DNA from: Leucaena leucocephala
Lineage: Eukaryota; Streptophyta; Magnoliopsida; Fabales; Fabaceae
Assembly: GCA_037074615.1 (NCBI GenBank)
Contig: CM073520.1
Span: 31,119,527-31,183,526, forward strand
DNA length: 64,000 bases
Reading direction: 5' to 3'
Shown one piece after another: positions 24,526-35,242 of this stretch. The notes under the pieces are model-generated. The model was not told where the DNA came from. It did no database searches and saw nothing but the letters and a program-made list of their open reading frames with translations. Positions within the stretch are counted from its first letter, which is position 1, and the number at the start of each line of letters is the position of its first letter. The translations under genes and the position numbers were made by a program.

Positions 24526-27109
24526 TGTTATGATCAGGAATTTTAATTAACGGTTATATGTATATTTATTGTAGAATATTTCGTATGGGAAGCGTTAGTC
24601 GAATGGTTCAAGAGGCGAAGGAAAAAATGTTTGGCCCGTGTTTGAGTCGCAGCGGAAACGAAAGTGAAATTCATTTTTTCCTTAGACGCGTGAAATTACT
24701 TTTGCCCCTCTGTCCATTTTTCACCGAATCTCTGATTTTCTCCCTCATTTTTCCTTCCTGCGAGCTGAGACGGCAGGGCAGCAGCACGGGTAGGTGTTGA
24801 ACGGCAGAGCCTCAGCTTGCGGCGCGGGAAGGGAGTACACGGCACGGAAGTTCAGCTGGTCACCTTTAAGAAGCAACCCGTCCCACTCCCTTCCTTTTCT
24901 GTCGTCAACGAGGCTGTGGTGACAGTGAGAGTTTGAGTGGAGAGCGCAGGAGTGCCGCGGGTTCGGTGTTCTGGATATAGCGCCGGTGAACACTCCTTCC
25001 AGTAGACCACATTCATGGTGAGCGCCGTCGCTGTGTAGCTGTTGTCCGACACCATTTTCGTGCTACTGTAGCAAATCCTTTGCTATTGTAGCAAGTCATT
25101 GATTCCAATTCCCGACTGGCTTCTGTCGTGATCCATTCGGTTAGTGAAGTGGTAAGCTCTTTAGTTCACATTTTGTATTCAACTCCATCTTTCCTCTTAA
25201 GCGGTTGCTGAGTGACAGAGCTCACTCATTTCTGTTCGGTGCCATCATCGTTGCTCTATTTTAGGCCGTTGCCGTGAGTGTTAGAGGGAGTGGATTGACA
25301 CTTTGCACTGTCATTTTCTGCCCAACCCCGTGGTTCTGTTACTGTGAATTCCCAATGGTGAGAAGGATGGTAAGTCTCACCCTTGTTCTTTATTCTCTCC
25401 GCAACCGTGGCTGTTATGCTTGTGCTGTGGACTGCTGCTTTAGAAATTTCAGATATTGTTTGCTGTGTTGGGAAGACTTTTGTTGTGATGTGTATACCAT
25501 TGGATGCATGCTGGGTTGCTGCTACCGTGTACATATATTGTTGTGTTGCTGCTGTGTGTGAGTGTTTGTGTGCATGAGTGTTCAGCGTGTAGCGTATGTG
25601 CTTTGGGATATTATGGTTATTTGCACCTAAGCATGTATATTGCTAATTAATGAAAGAAGAAGTGATTGGAAACTTTTACTGTTAGGCGTATGTATATGTT
25701 TACATTTAGCGAGAGGGGGTTTTAAATCAGAGAACCATGTGGTGGTGTTAGAACCCAAATGATATAATTATATTTAAGTATTAGTGGCTAGAGTATTGAA
25801 TCTTTAAATTGAATGATTAATGGTGTATTAGTGTTGGAAGTGATAAGTTAGGGATGCTTATTATGGTCGAAGACTTTAAGCAGAATGTTAATGTGTTGTA
25901 TCAATCAGGGGATTGAGAAGTAATCTTGCAGCAGGTGTTTGGTGGGAGGAGTAGCGATTTAGGAGCGTAGCAGGTGAGTGAATAACGTCCCCTAAAATTT
26001 ACATTTTCAAATGCATTGTCATTTCAAATATGAATTATGAAAAGCAAATTTTATGAAAGTATGGTTTAAATCGTTAGAAATGATTTTCTTTCGATTGGTT
26101 TACAAAGGAATTATGATTATGTATGAAAATGGATAAAGAGGCTTTTGAAAAGAGTTTGGCAAAAGTTGCATTGAACTGTTGTTATTCATGAAATATATTC
26201 TTATGTGAATTTTATATGTTTTCACAGTAATTTGATTTCAAATGTACATGTTAGGGTTTTGGAAAGTTAAAGTGATTTTACCAATGGTTATGGAATTGAA
26301 ACGATTGAGATTATTTCATGTGAAATAAACCCCACGCATGATGGAAATGTTTTAGGATGGAATACAGAACGCTGGTTGCTAACATCAGTACTGTTAGCCC
26401 TTGGTGCACCTTGGTTACTCGAGCTCGACAGTTTGTGGCATAGCCACCAGAATTATTTCGTGGGATTTATTCTCGCGACAGTTGTGGCGTAGCCACCAGA
26501 ATTATTTCGTGGGATTTATTCTCGCGACAGTTAATGGCTTCGAGCCACCAGAATGGTTAGTTACCCTCGTGGACTGTGTGTCCACGTCTGTTTTTGTTCT
26601 GTTGAAGTCCTACAGAAAGATCATGGTTTTGAAAGGATTGGTTTGAATGATTTATTTGAAATAGTTATTTCATATTATTATTTCCCCTGAAATACAAATG
26701 TTTACGAAAAGGTTTGTATTAGATTACGAAGCGTTATGAAATACATTTTCAATATGATTATGCATTGTTTATTTTCCGCATTCTTTAAATCATGTTTTTG
26801 GGACGTTATTCACGAGTAGATTATTTGGCTTCAGATAGTACAGATGACCCTAATCCTCCAGCTGAGCGGTAAAGAGCCTCGCTGTTGATCTGAAGCTTCG
26901 TTTGATAAATACTACTTTTGATGTAATTGCTTCTTAAGAACTTGTATTATTTTGGAAAGGAAAATGCTCTGCATAAACCTTAGGAAATATTTCATATGAC
27001 TTTGAAAATGCTATGAAAAATTTAAAGGTTTTACTTAATGTGCTAGGCTTTCAGAATATGAGGTATTTATATTCTGTGCCGGTCACGGTCCAAAATTTGG
27101 GACGTGATA
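24526..27109 (+). mobile_element. Complete solo LTR, copy 4 (duplication unit 1)
   Basis: 2584 bp, starting TGTTATGATCAGG and ending GGGACGTGATA (terminal CA changed to TA), with perfect target duplications GTTCT (24521-24525 and 27110-27114). It is inverted relative to copies 1 and 2. It has the tRNA-like module at 24587-24653 and three units of the 52-bp repeat (about 26425-26555). GT-rich frames near 25256-25577 are conserved in the duplicate but have no protein-like features. Confidence 0.88.
24587..24653 (+). other. tRNA-like module in solo LTR copy 4
   Basis: Plus strand GGGAAGCG, an A-box-like TTAGTCGAATGG and a B-box-like GTGTTTGAGTCGCAGC, about 62 bases from the LTR start. Two B-box positions differ from consensus. 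The duplicate at 30442-30508 carries the same sequence. Confidence 0.5.
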
Positions 27110-27114
27110 GTTCT

Positions 27115-28175
27115 CCTCAACTAAACTGAGCTTAATGTGTTTGGATTAGCTTTTAAATAATAGATTTTGAAGAAAAGTGATTTAAAATAATAAATTTTAT
27201 GAAAAAGTGATTAGTAAAATTTGTTCTTATTTCATATACAAAACCATAGTTTTCTAGTAAAAACAAAAAGATTGTGAAAAATATAGGGAATTGTTAAATT
27301 TTATTACAAGGTTTACGGTTAGTGATTACTAGGTGCATCTCATCGTGACCTACTCGATCTAAGTACTAGTTATTATATCCACAATCCAGATCTGATTCAA
27401 ACTGTTGTTTTTTTTTCATTTAATTCCAAATAATGTTATTCATTTTTTTAAGTTCTAGTTATTATTACTCACAAAGCTCAGATTCGATTGTCTTCATTAG
27501 CCAATACTTTATTTTGGTTTCTGGACTGTTGTCTTTATTTTATAAGAGAATCTGGTCCGCTCCTTGTACCAATGATGGCTTGTGAACTACTCTTTTTTTT
27601 TTTTCTTAAATAATGCACGTTTTCATCAATTGATCATCGTGGATGATATTTAATTGAATACTTCGACATAATGCATGTTTTTTAATCAATCACTGTATTT
27701 AATTTGTCTTAATATCAATGAACAATATGTATCTTGTCTCTTGTTCAATGAATAGCGGCATCACTTCACAGGCTTTCATTGGTCTTTGTGTAATGAAAAC
27801 TTGCAATTTCATATAGTGGCATCACATGCTGTAGGTGAACTAACTATTATTTGAACTTTATTAATCCTCGTTTTTTTCATGAATCAATGAAACTCTACAA
27901 TTCTGCTTTGTTTTCCTCCTGCAACTCATCATTCGTAATCTGTCTATATATAGAGTACAAACAACGGAGATGTATAGCAAGTTTCACTGGATTCAGACCT
28001 GAATAAACATATTCAACTAAGCAAATGGTAAGTACGAACTATGTAACACTACCTCTCAGTTTCTCCTATGGTATTACTTACAAGGAAAATAAAAAAGGAA
28101 TTTTTTGTCCTATTTATAAATTGCATCATTAAATTTTTTCATGTTGGCTTGTGATCAGGGTTTGTTGAACGGAAT
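27115..28175 (+). pseudogene. Truncated lectin gene: promoter, exon 1, intron 1, start of exon 2
   Basis: Nearly identical to the upstream region and start of the three-domain lectin at 42890. The TATA is at 27943-27951, ATG exon 28025-28027 and intron 28028-28158. Exon 2 begins at 28159 (GGTTTGTTGAACGGAAT) and stops matching at 28175, where MITE-derived sequence takes over. No jacalin domain remains. The promoter looks whole, so a transcript running into MITE sequence is possible. It also preserves the empty target site of the copia element (TCTGG once, 27551-27555). Confidence 0.85.
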
Positions 28176-28287
28176 TAAGGATAATAGGTAAAGATTCATT
28201 TAATATTTAAACAAACTCAGAGAATCTTATAGAGAGGACAAACCAATTCAAAAAATAAGATACTATAAATAGGGACTAAGGGAGTAT
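28176..28287 (+). mobile_element. Right part of a Stowaway-type MITE
   Basis: Begins 'taaggataataggtaaag', identical to 23405-23422, and ends 'ctataaatagggactaagggagta', a Stowaway-type right terminus. With 23197-23451 it makes both ends of one MITE family. It is joined directly to broken lectin exon 2, so the MITE lies at the duplication breakpoint. Confidence 0.5.
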
Positions 28288-28789
28288 CAACGGAAACCCA
28301 TACAAGGGCCCACCAAAAAACAACATTAAAATGATAAAGCAACATATACCAAAAACCAAACAAACAACAAAATCTATAAAACAGAGGAAATTTTAGTTTC
28401 ACGCTCCTACCCTTTATCACCAAAGCTGCATTATCATATATCTAAGCAACTTAGTATTCTATACAAGGCACTATTAAATTTTATGACAAGGTGCATGGTT
28501 AGTGACTACTAGAAGCATCTTCATGTCCTACTCGATCTAACTATTATATATATATATAGAGAGAGAGAGAGAAGAAGAAGAAAGGAAAAAGATAGCAATA
28601 TTGAGGTTTTGATAATAATTTCTAAATATAAGTCATATTGCAAAATCTTTAGAACATTAATTAATTTTTTTCCATAAATATACACTTACATTGGGAGCAG
28701 TCACTTTGTTTGCTTTTTTCTCTATAAAAGTAGATGATATTAGAATTTAATAAATTTAAGTAACGGCATTCTCACAACCCATCATTTGA
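28288..28789. other. Intergenic DNA with a diverged repeat
   Basis: About 28290-28400 is a diverged copy of 24250-24400 ('accaaaaaccaa', 'acaacaaaatc', 'aggaaattttag'). A TA/GA microsatellite lies at 28546-28575. No gene seen. Confidence 0.4.
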
Positions 28790-29249
28790 TTAATAATTTT
28801 GTTAACTGTTTTTTTTAAAGTTTTAGTTATTAATATTATCCATAAAGCTCAGATTCGATTGTTTTCATTCATTAGCCAATATTTTATTTTAGTAAAATTT
28901 TTAAAGTTCTGGACTGTTGTCTTTATTTTATAAGATAATCTGGTTCCCTCCTCGTGGATAGCAATAATGACTCGTGAACTCCTCTTCGAATTTTATAACG
29001 CACGTTTTTCATCAATTAATTATCGTCCGTGGATGATATTTAATTGAGTACTTCTAAAAAAGTGCAAGTCCTTTTTTAATCAATCACTGTATTCAATAAC
29101 TGAATGCTCCCAATGTAGTGGCACCACTTCACGGGCATTCATTGATCTTTGTGTAATGAAAACTTCCAATTTCATATAATGAATATTTAGAACGTTTTTC
29201 ATGAATCAATGAAACCCTACAATGCAGCTTTGTCTTGCTCCTTCTATAG
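28790..29249 (+). promoter_or_regulatory. Second lectin promoter relic
   Basis: Matches 22620-23090 closely ('cattagccaatattttatttt', 'ttctggactgttgtctttattttataag', 'tggatgatatttaattga', 'cattcattgatctttgtgtaatg'). It ends at a MITE before the TATA region, so no lectin exon is attached. Confidence 0.6.
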
Positions 29250-29933
29250 TGTCTATTTGGATTGACTTTTGGAGAAAAATTTATAGAAAAAAATAATTTA
29301 AAAATAATTTTAAATAACCTCATTTGGCAAAAGCTTATAGAAAAAAAATGATTATGCATAAATAGATGTTTGGATGATTATTACGAAAAGGATTTTTTTT
29401 TATTAATAAATTATCAAAAACGATATAAGACAAAAAACTAAATGAATAAATAAATATTGGCCACTGTTCATCAACTTCATCATATGCATATTCTCCCTCT
29501 TCCTCCTATTCACCCTTTATGACACTGATACTATTGAGCCCACGAAGCCGACGCTGACAATGCGATGCAATGCCTGTCCTCCTTCATCTTCCTCCTCTCC
29601 TTCCTCTCCATCTATCTCCTCTCCTTCTTCATCTTCTTCCATTGTCTACTTCTCAATCCAAATCTAGACGGCGATGGTGGAGGTGGCAATGACAGCAAGG
29701 GAGGAGAGGGAGAACGAATGGATAGAGACGCCACTAGCGACTTCTCTGTAGGTTTGCGATAGCGAGATAAGAGGGAGGATAAGAGGGTTGTTGGCTGAGG
29801 GAGGAGAGATAATGGGAAAAAGATAGGGCAAAATGGTAATTGATAGCCCATAAGATTTTTTTACCTGAAAGCTTTTTCTATCAGTTTATCCAAAATTTAT
29901 GTTTGAATCAGCTTATTAAAAACAAACACTTAC
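29250..29933. mobile_element. MITE-like element (unit 2 copy)
   Basis: Starts 'agtgtctatttggattga' and ends 'aaaaacaaacactta', weak inverted ends. From 29308 it is nearly identical to 23452-24078. The part left of 29308 is absent from unit 1, so the duplication breakpoint lies inside this element. Confidence 0.45.
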
Positions 29934-30380
29934 ACATTTTTATAGTCTATTTGGTTAACTTTTTACCCAAGCTATGGTTTGAGCTAAACGCCTTTTTAAA
30001 ATCATAGTTTGAGTATTACCCAAACACCCACATAAACAACAAATAAAGGATATCTAAAGTAATATTCACTAGATTTTTTGGCCTGAATGACATTATATTA
30101 TATAAACAAAAACCCATAAAAAAGTCCATGAAAAAAATATTAAAATCATAAGGCAACACACCAAAAACCAAAACCAAACAAACAACAAAATCCATAAAAT
30201 AAAAGGAAATTTTAGCTCCATATGCTCCAAAATTCAGCAATGTAATGACCAATTTCCTGTGCACCAAAGAGCTAAATAGTGGCCAGAGGGAGTTGTTGTC
30301 TCTAGACATGCTCGATCAAGCCCGAACCCTTTTTATCTCAAAGCTGCATTATCATAGATCTAATTCTTCCCTATAGTTCT

Positions 30381-32913
30381 TGTTATGATCAGGAATTTTA
30401 ATTAACGGTTATATGTATATTTATTGTAGAATATTTCGTATGGGAAGCGTTAGTCGAATGGTTCAAGAGGCGAAGGAAAAAATGTTTGGCCCGTGTTTGA
30501 GTCGCAGCGGAAACGAAAGTGAAATTCATTTTTTCCTTAGACGCGTGAAATTACTCTTTTGCCTCTCTGTCTATTTTTTACCGAACCTCTGATTTTCTCC
30601 CTCATTTTTCCTTCCTGCGAGCTGAGACGGCAGGGCAGCAGCACGGGTAGGTGTTGAATGGCAGAGCCTCAGCTTGCGGCGCGGGAAGGGAGTACACGGC
30701 ACAGAAGTTCAGCTGGTCACCTTTAAGAAGCAACCCGTCCCACTCCCTTCCTTTTCTGTCGTCAACGAGGCTGTGGTGACAGTGAGAGTTTGAGTGGAGA
30801 GCGCAGGAGTGCCGCGGGTTTGGTGTTCTGGATATAGCGCCGGTGAACACTCCTTCCAGTAGACCACATTCATGGTGAGCGCCGTCGCTGTGTAGCTGTT
30901 GTCCGACACCATTTTCGTGCTACTGTAGCAAATCCTTTCCTATTGTAGCAAGTCATTGATTCCAATTCTCGACTGGCTTCTGTCGTGATCCATTCGGTTA
31001 GTGAAGTGGTAAGCTCTTTAGTTCACATTTTGTATTCAACTCCATCTTTCCTCTTAAGCGGTTGCTGAGTGACAGAGCTCACTCATTTCTGTTCGGTGCC
31101 ATCATCGTTGCTCTATTTTAGGCCGTTGCCGTGAGTGTTAGAGGGAGTGGATTGACACTTTGCACTGTCATTTTCTGCCCAACCCCGTGGTTCTGTTACT
31201 GTGAATTCCCAATGGTGAGAAGGATGGTAAGTCTCACCCTTGTTCTTTATTCTCTCCGCAACCGTGGCTGTTATGCTTGTGCTGTGGACTGCTGCTTTAG
31301 AAATTTCAGATATTGTTTGCTGTGTTGGGAAGACTTTTGTTGTGATGTGTATACCATTGGATGCATGCTGGGTTGCTACTACCGTGTACATATATTGTTG
31401 TGTTGCTGCTGTGTGTGAGTGTTTGTGTGCATGAGTGTTCAGCGTGTAGCGTATGTGCTTTGGGATATTATGGTTATTTGCACCTAAGCATGTATATTGC
31501 TAATTAATGAAAGAAGTGATTGGAAACTTTTACTGTTAGGCGTATGTATATGTTTACATTTAGCGAGAGGGGGTTTTAAATCAGAGAACCATGTGGTGGT
31601 GTTAGAACCCAAATGATATAATTATATTTAAGTATTAGTGGCTGGAGTATTGAATCTTTAAATTGAATGATTAATGGTGTATTAGTGTTGGAAGTGATAA
31701 GTTAGGGATGCTTATTATGGTCGAAGACTTTAAGCAGAATGTTAATGTGTTGTATCAATCAGGGGATTGAGAAGTAATCTTGCAGCAGGTGTTTGGTGGG
31801 AGGAGTAGCGATTTAGGAGCGTAGCAGGTGAGTGAATAACGTCCCCTAAAATTTACATTTTCAAATGCATTGTCATTTCAAATATGAATTATGAAAAGCA
31901 AATTTTATGAAAGTATGGTTTAAATCGTTAGAAATGATTTTCTTTCGATTGGTTTACAAAGGAATTATGATTATGTATGAAAATGATAAAGAGGCTTTTG
32001 AAAAGAGTTTGGCAAAAGTTGCATTGAACTGTTGTTATTCATGAAATATATTCTTATGCGAATTTTATATGTTTTCACAGTAATTTGATTTCAAATGTAC
32101 ATGTTAGGGTTTTGGAAAGTTAAAGTGATTTTACCAATGGTTATGGCATTGAAACGATTGAGATTATTTCATGTGAAATAAACCCCACGCATGATGGAAA
32201 TGTTTTAGGATGGAATACAGAACGCTGGTTGCTAACATCAGTACTGTTAGCCCTTGGTGCACCTTGGTTACTCGAGCTCGACAGTTTGTGGCATAGCCAC
32301 CAGAATTATTTCGTGGGATTTATTCTCGCGACAGTTAGTGGCTTCGAGCCACCAGAATGGTTAGTTACCCTCGTGGACTGTGTGTCCACGTCTGTTTTTG
32401 TTCTGTTGAAGTCTTACAGAAAGATCATGGTTTTGAAAGGATTGGTTTGAATGATTTATTTGAAATAGTTATTTCATATTATTATTTCCCCTGAAATACA
32501 AATGTTTACGAAAAGGTTTGTATTAGATTACGAAGCGTTATGAAATACATTTTCAATATGATTATGCATTGTTTATTTTCCGCATTCTTTAAATCATGTT
32601 TTTGGGACGTTATTCACGAGTAGATTATTTGGCTTCAGATAGTACAGATGACCCTAATCCTCCAGCTGAGCGGTAAAGAGCCTCGCTGTTGATCTGAAGC
32701 TTCGTTTGATAAATACTACTTTTGATGTAATTGCTTCTTAAGAACTTGTATTATTTTGGAAAGGAAAATGCTCTGCATAAACCTTAGGAAATATTTCATA
32801 TGACTTTGAAAATGCTATGAAAAATTTAAAGGTTTTACTTAATGTGCTAGGCTTTCAGAATATGAGGTATTTATATTCTGTGCCGGTCACGGTCCAAAAT
32901 TTGGGACGTGATA
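30381..32913 (+). mobile_element. Complete solo LTR, copy 5 (duplicate of copy 4)
   Basis: 2533 bp with the same termini and the same flanking GTTCT (30376-30380 and 32914-32918) as copy 4, because it was copied with the segment and not inserted independently. It is 51 bp shorter: one unit of the 52-bp repeat was lost here or gained in copy 4. The tRNA-like module is at 30442-30508. Confidence 0.88.
30442..30508 (+). other. tRNA-like module in solo LTR copy 5
   Basis: Same A-box-like and B-box-like words as 24587-24653, carried along by the segmental duplication. It is not independent evidence for conservation. Confidence 0.5.
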
Positions 32914-33358
32914 GTTCTCCTCAACTAAACTGAGCTTAATGTGTTTGGATTAGCTTTTAAATAATAGATTTTGAAGAAAAGTGATTTAAAATAATAAATT
33001 TTATGAAAAAGTGATTAGTAAAATTTGTTCTTATTTCATATACAAAACCATAGTTTTCTAGTAAAAAAAAAAGATTGTGAAAAATATAGGGAATTATTAA
33101 ATTTTATTACAAGGTTTATGGTTAGTGATTACTAGGTGCATCTCATCGTGACCTACTCGATCTAACTACTAGTTATTATATCCACAATCCAGATCTGATT
33201 CAAACTGTTGTTTTTTTTTCATTTAATTCCAAATAATGTTATTCATTTTTTTAAGTTCTAGTTATTATTACTCACAAAGCTCAGATTCGATTGTCTTCAT
33301 TAGCCAATACTTTATTTTGGTTTCTGGACTGTTGTCTTTATTTTATAAGAGAATCTGG

Positions 33359-35228
33359 TGTAAGGAATTGGAAGACACGCAGCGGAAATTAATTTAAAAT
33401 TTTTTTCATTCCTTGCCAGGATCTACCGTATGTGTTTAAGTCAAGTGGGAAGAAGTATTACCCTTAGTGTGCCTCAACAACTTCCACAGCTTTCGGTCAC
33501 GACGTTCACAGCTTCGCTCTGCGGCTCATGCTCCCTTTCTGATCACAAGAAGTCGACGACTCAGGTCGGCTTCCTCTACTGGTATCCACACGAACAGCTT
33601 TTCAACCACGAACGACGTGCTAGCGTCTCTTGTCCCTCCAGGGCTTTCTCAAGAGTTCGTCCTTTCCGTCTCTATTTCGGCAGTTTCTTATCTGCAAACC
33701 TTTTTCAGAGTCCCCTTCGGCCTTTCTGTGTTCTATGTGTGTGTCTCTCTCAAAACGTAGCTCCTAATATTAGATATATAGGATGCTCTACGTTTTCCCT
33801 AACCGAAAAGGATTTTAGGAGTTAATCTTATATTAATTCCCAAAAATAATACAATATCATATATTGTATAACTTTATAAGAAACTAATTAAATAAATAAT
33901 ATTAAATCCATCCCACAGATTTAATTACCTATTTATTTAACTTTAAATAAAGATGAGACTGAACTATATTTGATTTATTCTCATAAAATAAATTTGAGAT
34001 ACCCTATCAATTTGAATTTCGAATTCAAACGTGATAGAGATTTAATTTATCCTTATAAATTAAATCTTATAAATATCTCTTATATGAGATATCCTATCAA
34101 TTTGAATTTCGAATTTCAAACGTGATAGAGATTTAATTTATCCTTATAAATTAAATCTTATAAATATCTCTTATATGAGATATCCTATCAATTTGAATTT
34201 CGAATTCAAACGTGATAGGGATTTAATTTATCCTTATAAATTAAATCTCATATATCTCATATATATAATATATATATACGAATTTATACATATACGAATA
34301 TAAATATAAATAAATATATATACATTCACCTGGATCTTTCATTGAATCTGGACATGTCTTAGATTCAATGATTCTGGACATCATAGCTCGTGTTGGGCTA
34401 TTTTGTGTGCGACCCTGTAGGCCCATATGAAGTTGGCAGTGGGCCATTTGCTATACTAGCCCACAAGTCGCAAGCGGTCTCTAGCAAGACATAACGACTA
34501 TCCAAATCATATGAGGATCGATAAACGATGTAACCTTTTATACAACCATATCATGTCCCTTCTGTCACGCGATATTTTGATCCTGGATGAGGCATGGATA
34601 ATGTCATCCTCCTATTCCTGACCGTTACTTTCTCGATCCCTGAGTAGTCTGACTATAGAAATGGAACTACCTTTCCATTACAGTATGGCCATACATTTCT
34701 CAGACTTACTTATCGAGGGGCCCAATAATATCTCTCCACGAATGTGAGGGACAAATTCCATCTTGACCATTCACATTCCTCCGCATGAAAAACCACTAAG
34801 CCCGAACATAGTCTTTATGATCACTCGGTCAAAAGTGACTTTTGACTAGGTCAAAGCTGAGCGTTTTGTCATGTAGGAATCCATGATGATCTCAGGTCAG
34901 AGGGCATATTGACATGGTTTGTATATGAGAGAAGCTTATGACGTTACCCATGCAGTTCTCTCATAGCAGGTCGGTCCAACACCCTATACTCTTACATGTG
35001 CTTATGACTTTGATTTATATCTCTATACATTTTCAAAGTCATACTGGTCTTATTTCATCTGTGCTCCCACATAGATGATCAACTAGGGACATTTAGGATA
35101 ATATCATGAATTATCCAAGGATGGTCATCATAGTAAACATGCAAATAATATGATAACTCAATTAATAAATTCATAAATCAATAATGTTCATAAGACAATG
35201 ATTGGCCCCTAGGGCACGATTTCCAATA
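33359..35228 (-). repeat. 3' LTR of the copia element
   Basis: 1870 bp. The sense start reads TATTGGAAATCG where the 5' LTR has TGTTGGAAATCG, so the terminal TG is mutated to TA. The sense end is CAATTCCTTACA. It contains three units of an 86-bp tandem repeat (about 33990-34245), against four in the 5' LTR. The 131-codon frame at 33430-33825 has a twin in the other LTR; this reflects LTR copying, not a gene. Confidence 0.92.
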
Positions 35229-35240
35229 ACCTCTCACTTG
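35229..35240 (-). other. Polypurine tract of the copia element
   Basis: The minus strand reads CAAGTGAGAGGT directly against the sense start of the 3' LTR, the expected position of the plus-strand primer. Confidence 0.75.
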
Positions 35241-35242
35241 CA

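Larger units (their letters stand above)
23452..28175 (+). repeat. Segmental duplication, unit 1
   Basis: About 4.7 kb nearly identical to 29308-33358 plus 42419-43040. The offset is about 5.86 kb and changes only by small indels until the copia insertion of unit 2. The shared order is MITE-like DNA, a solo LTR with target duplication GTTCT, the lectin upstream region, lectin exon 1, intron 1 and the first 17 bases of exon 2. Visible differences are single bases, a few short indels and one 51-bp repeat unit, so the duplication is recent. Confidence 0.9.

Noticed and set aside
25256..25577. Cys/Val-rich plus frames and a minus frame, repeated at 31113-31434
   Set aside because: They fall inside the solo LTR in a GT-rich stretch and overlap on both strands; no homologous frame is open in LTR copies 1 and 2.
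33430..33825. 131-codon plus-strand frame, with an almost identical twin at 40528-40923
   Set aside because: Both lie at the same place in the two copia LTRs, antisense to the element. Their similarity comes from LTR duplication, not protein selection.
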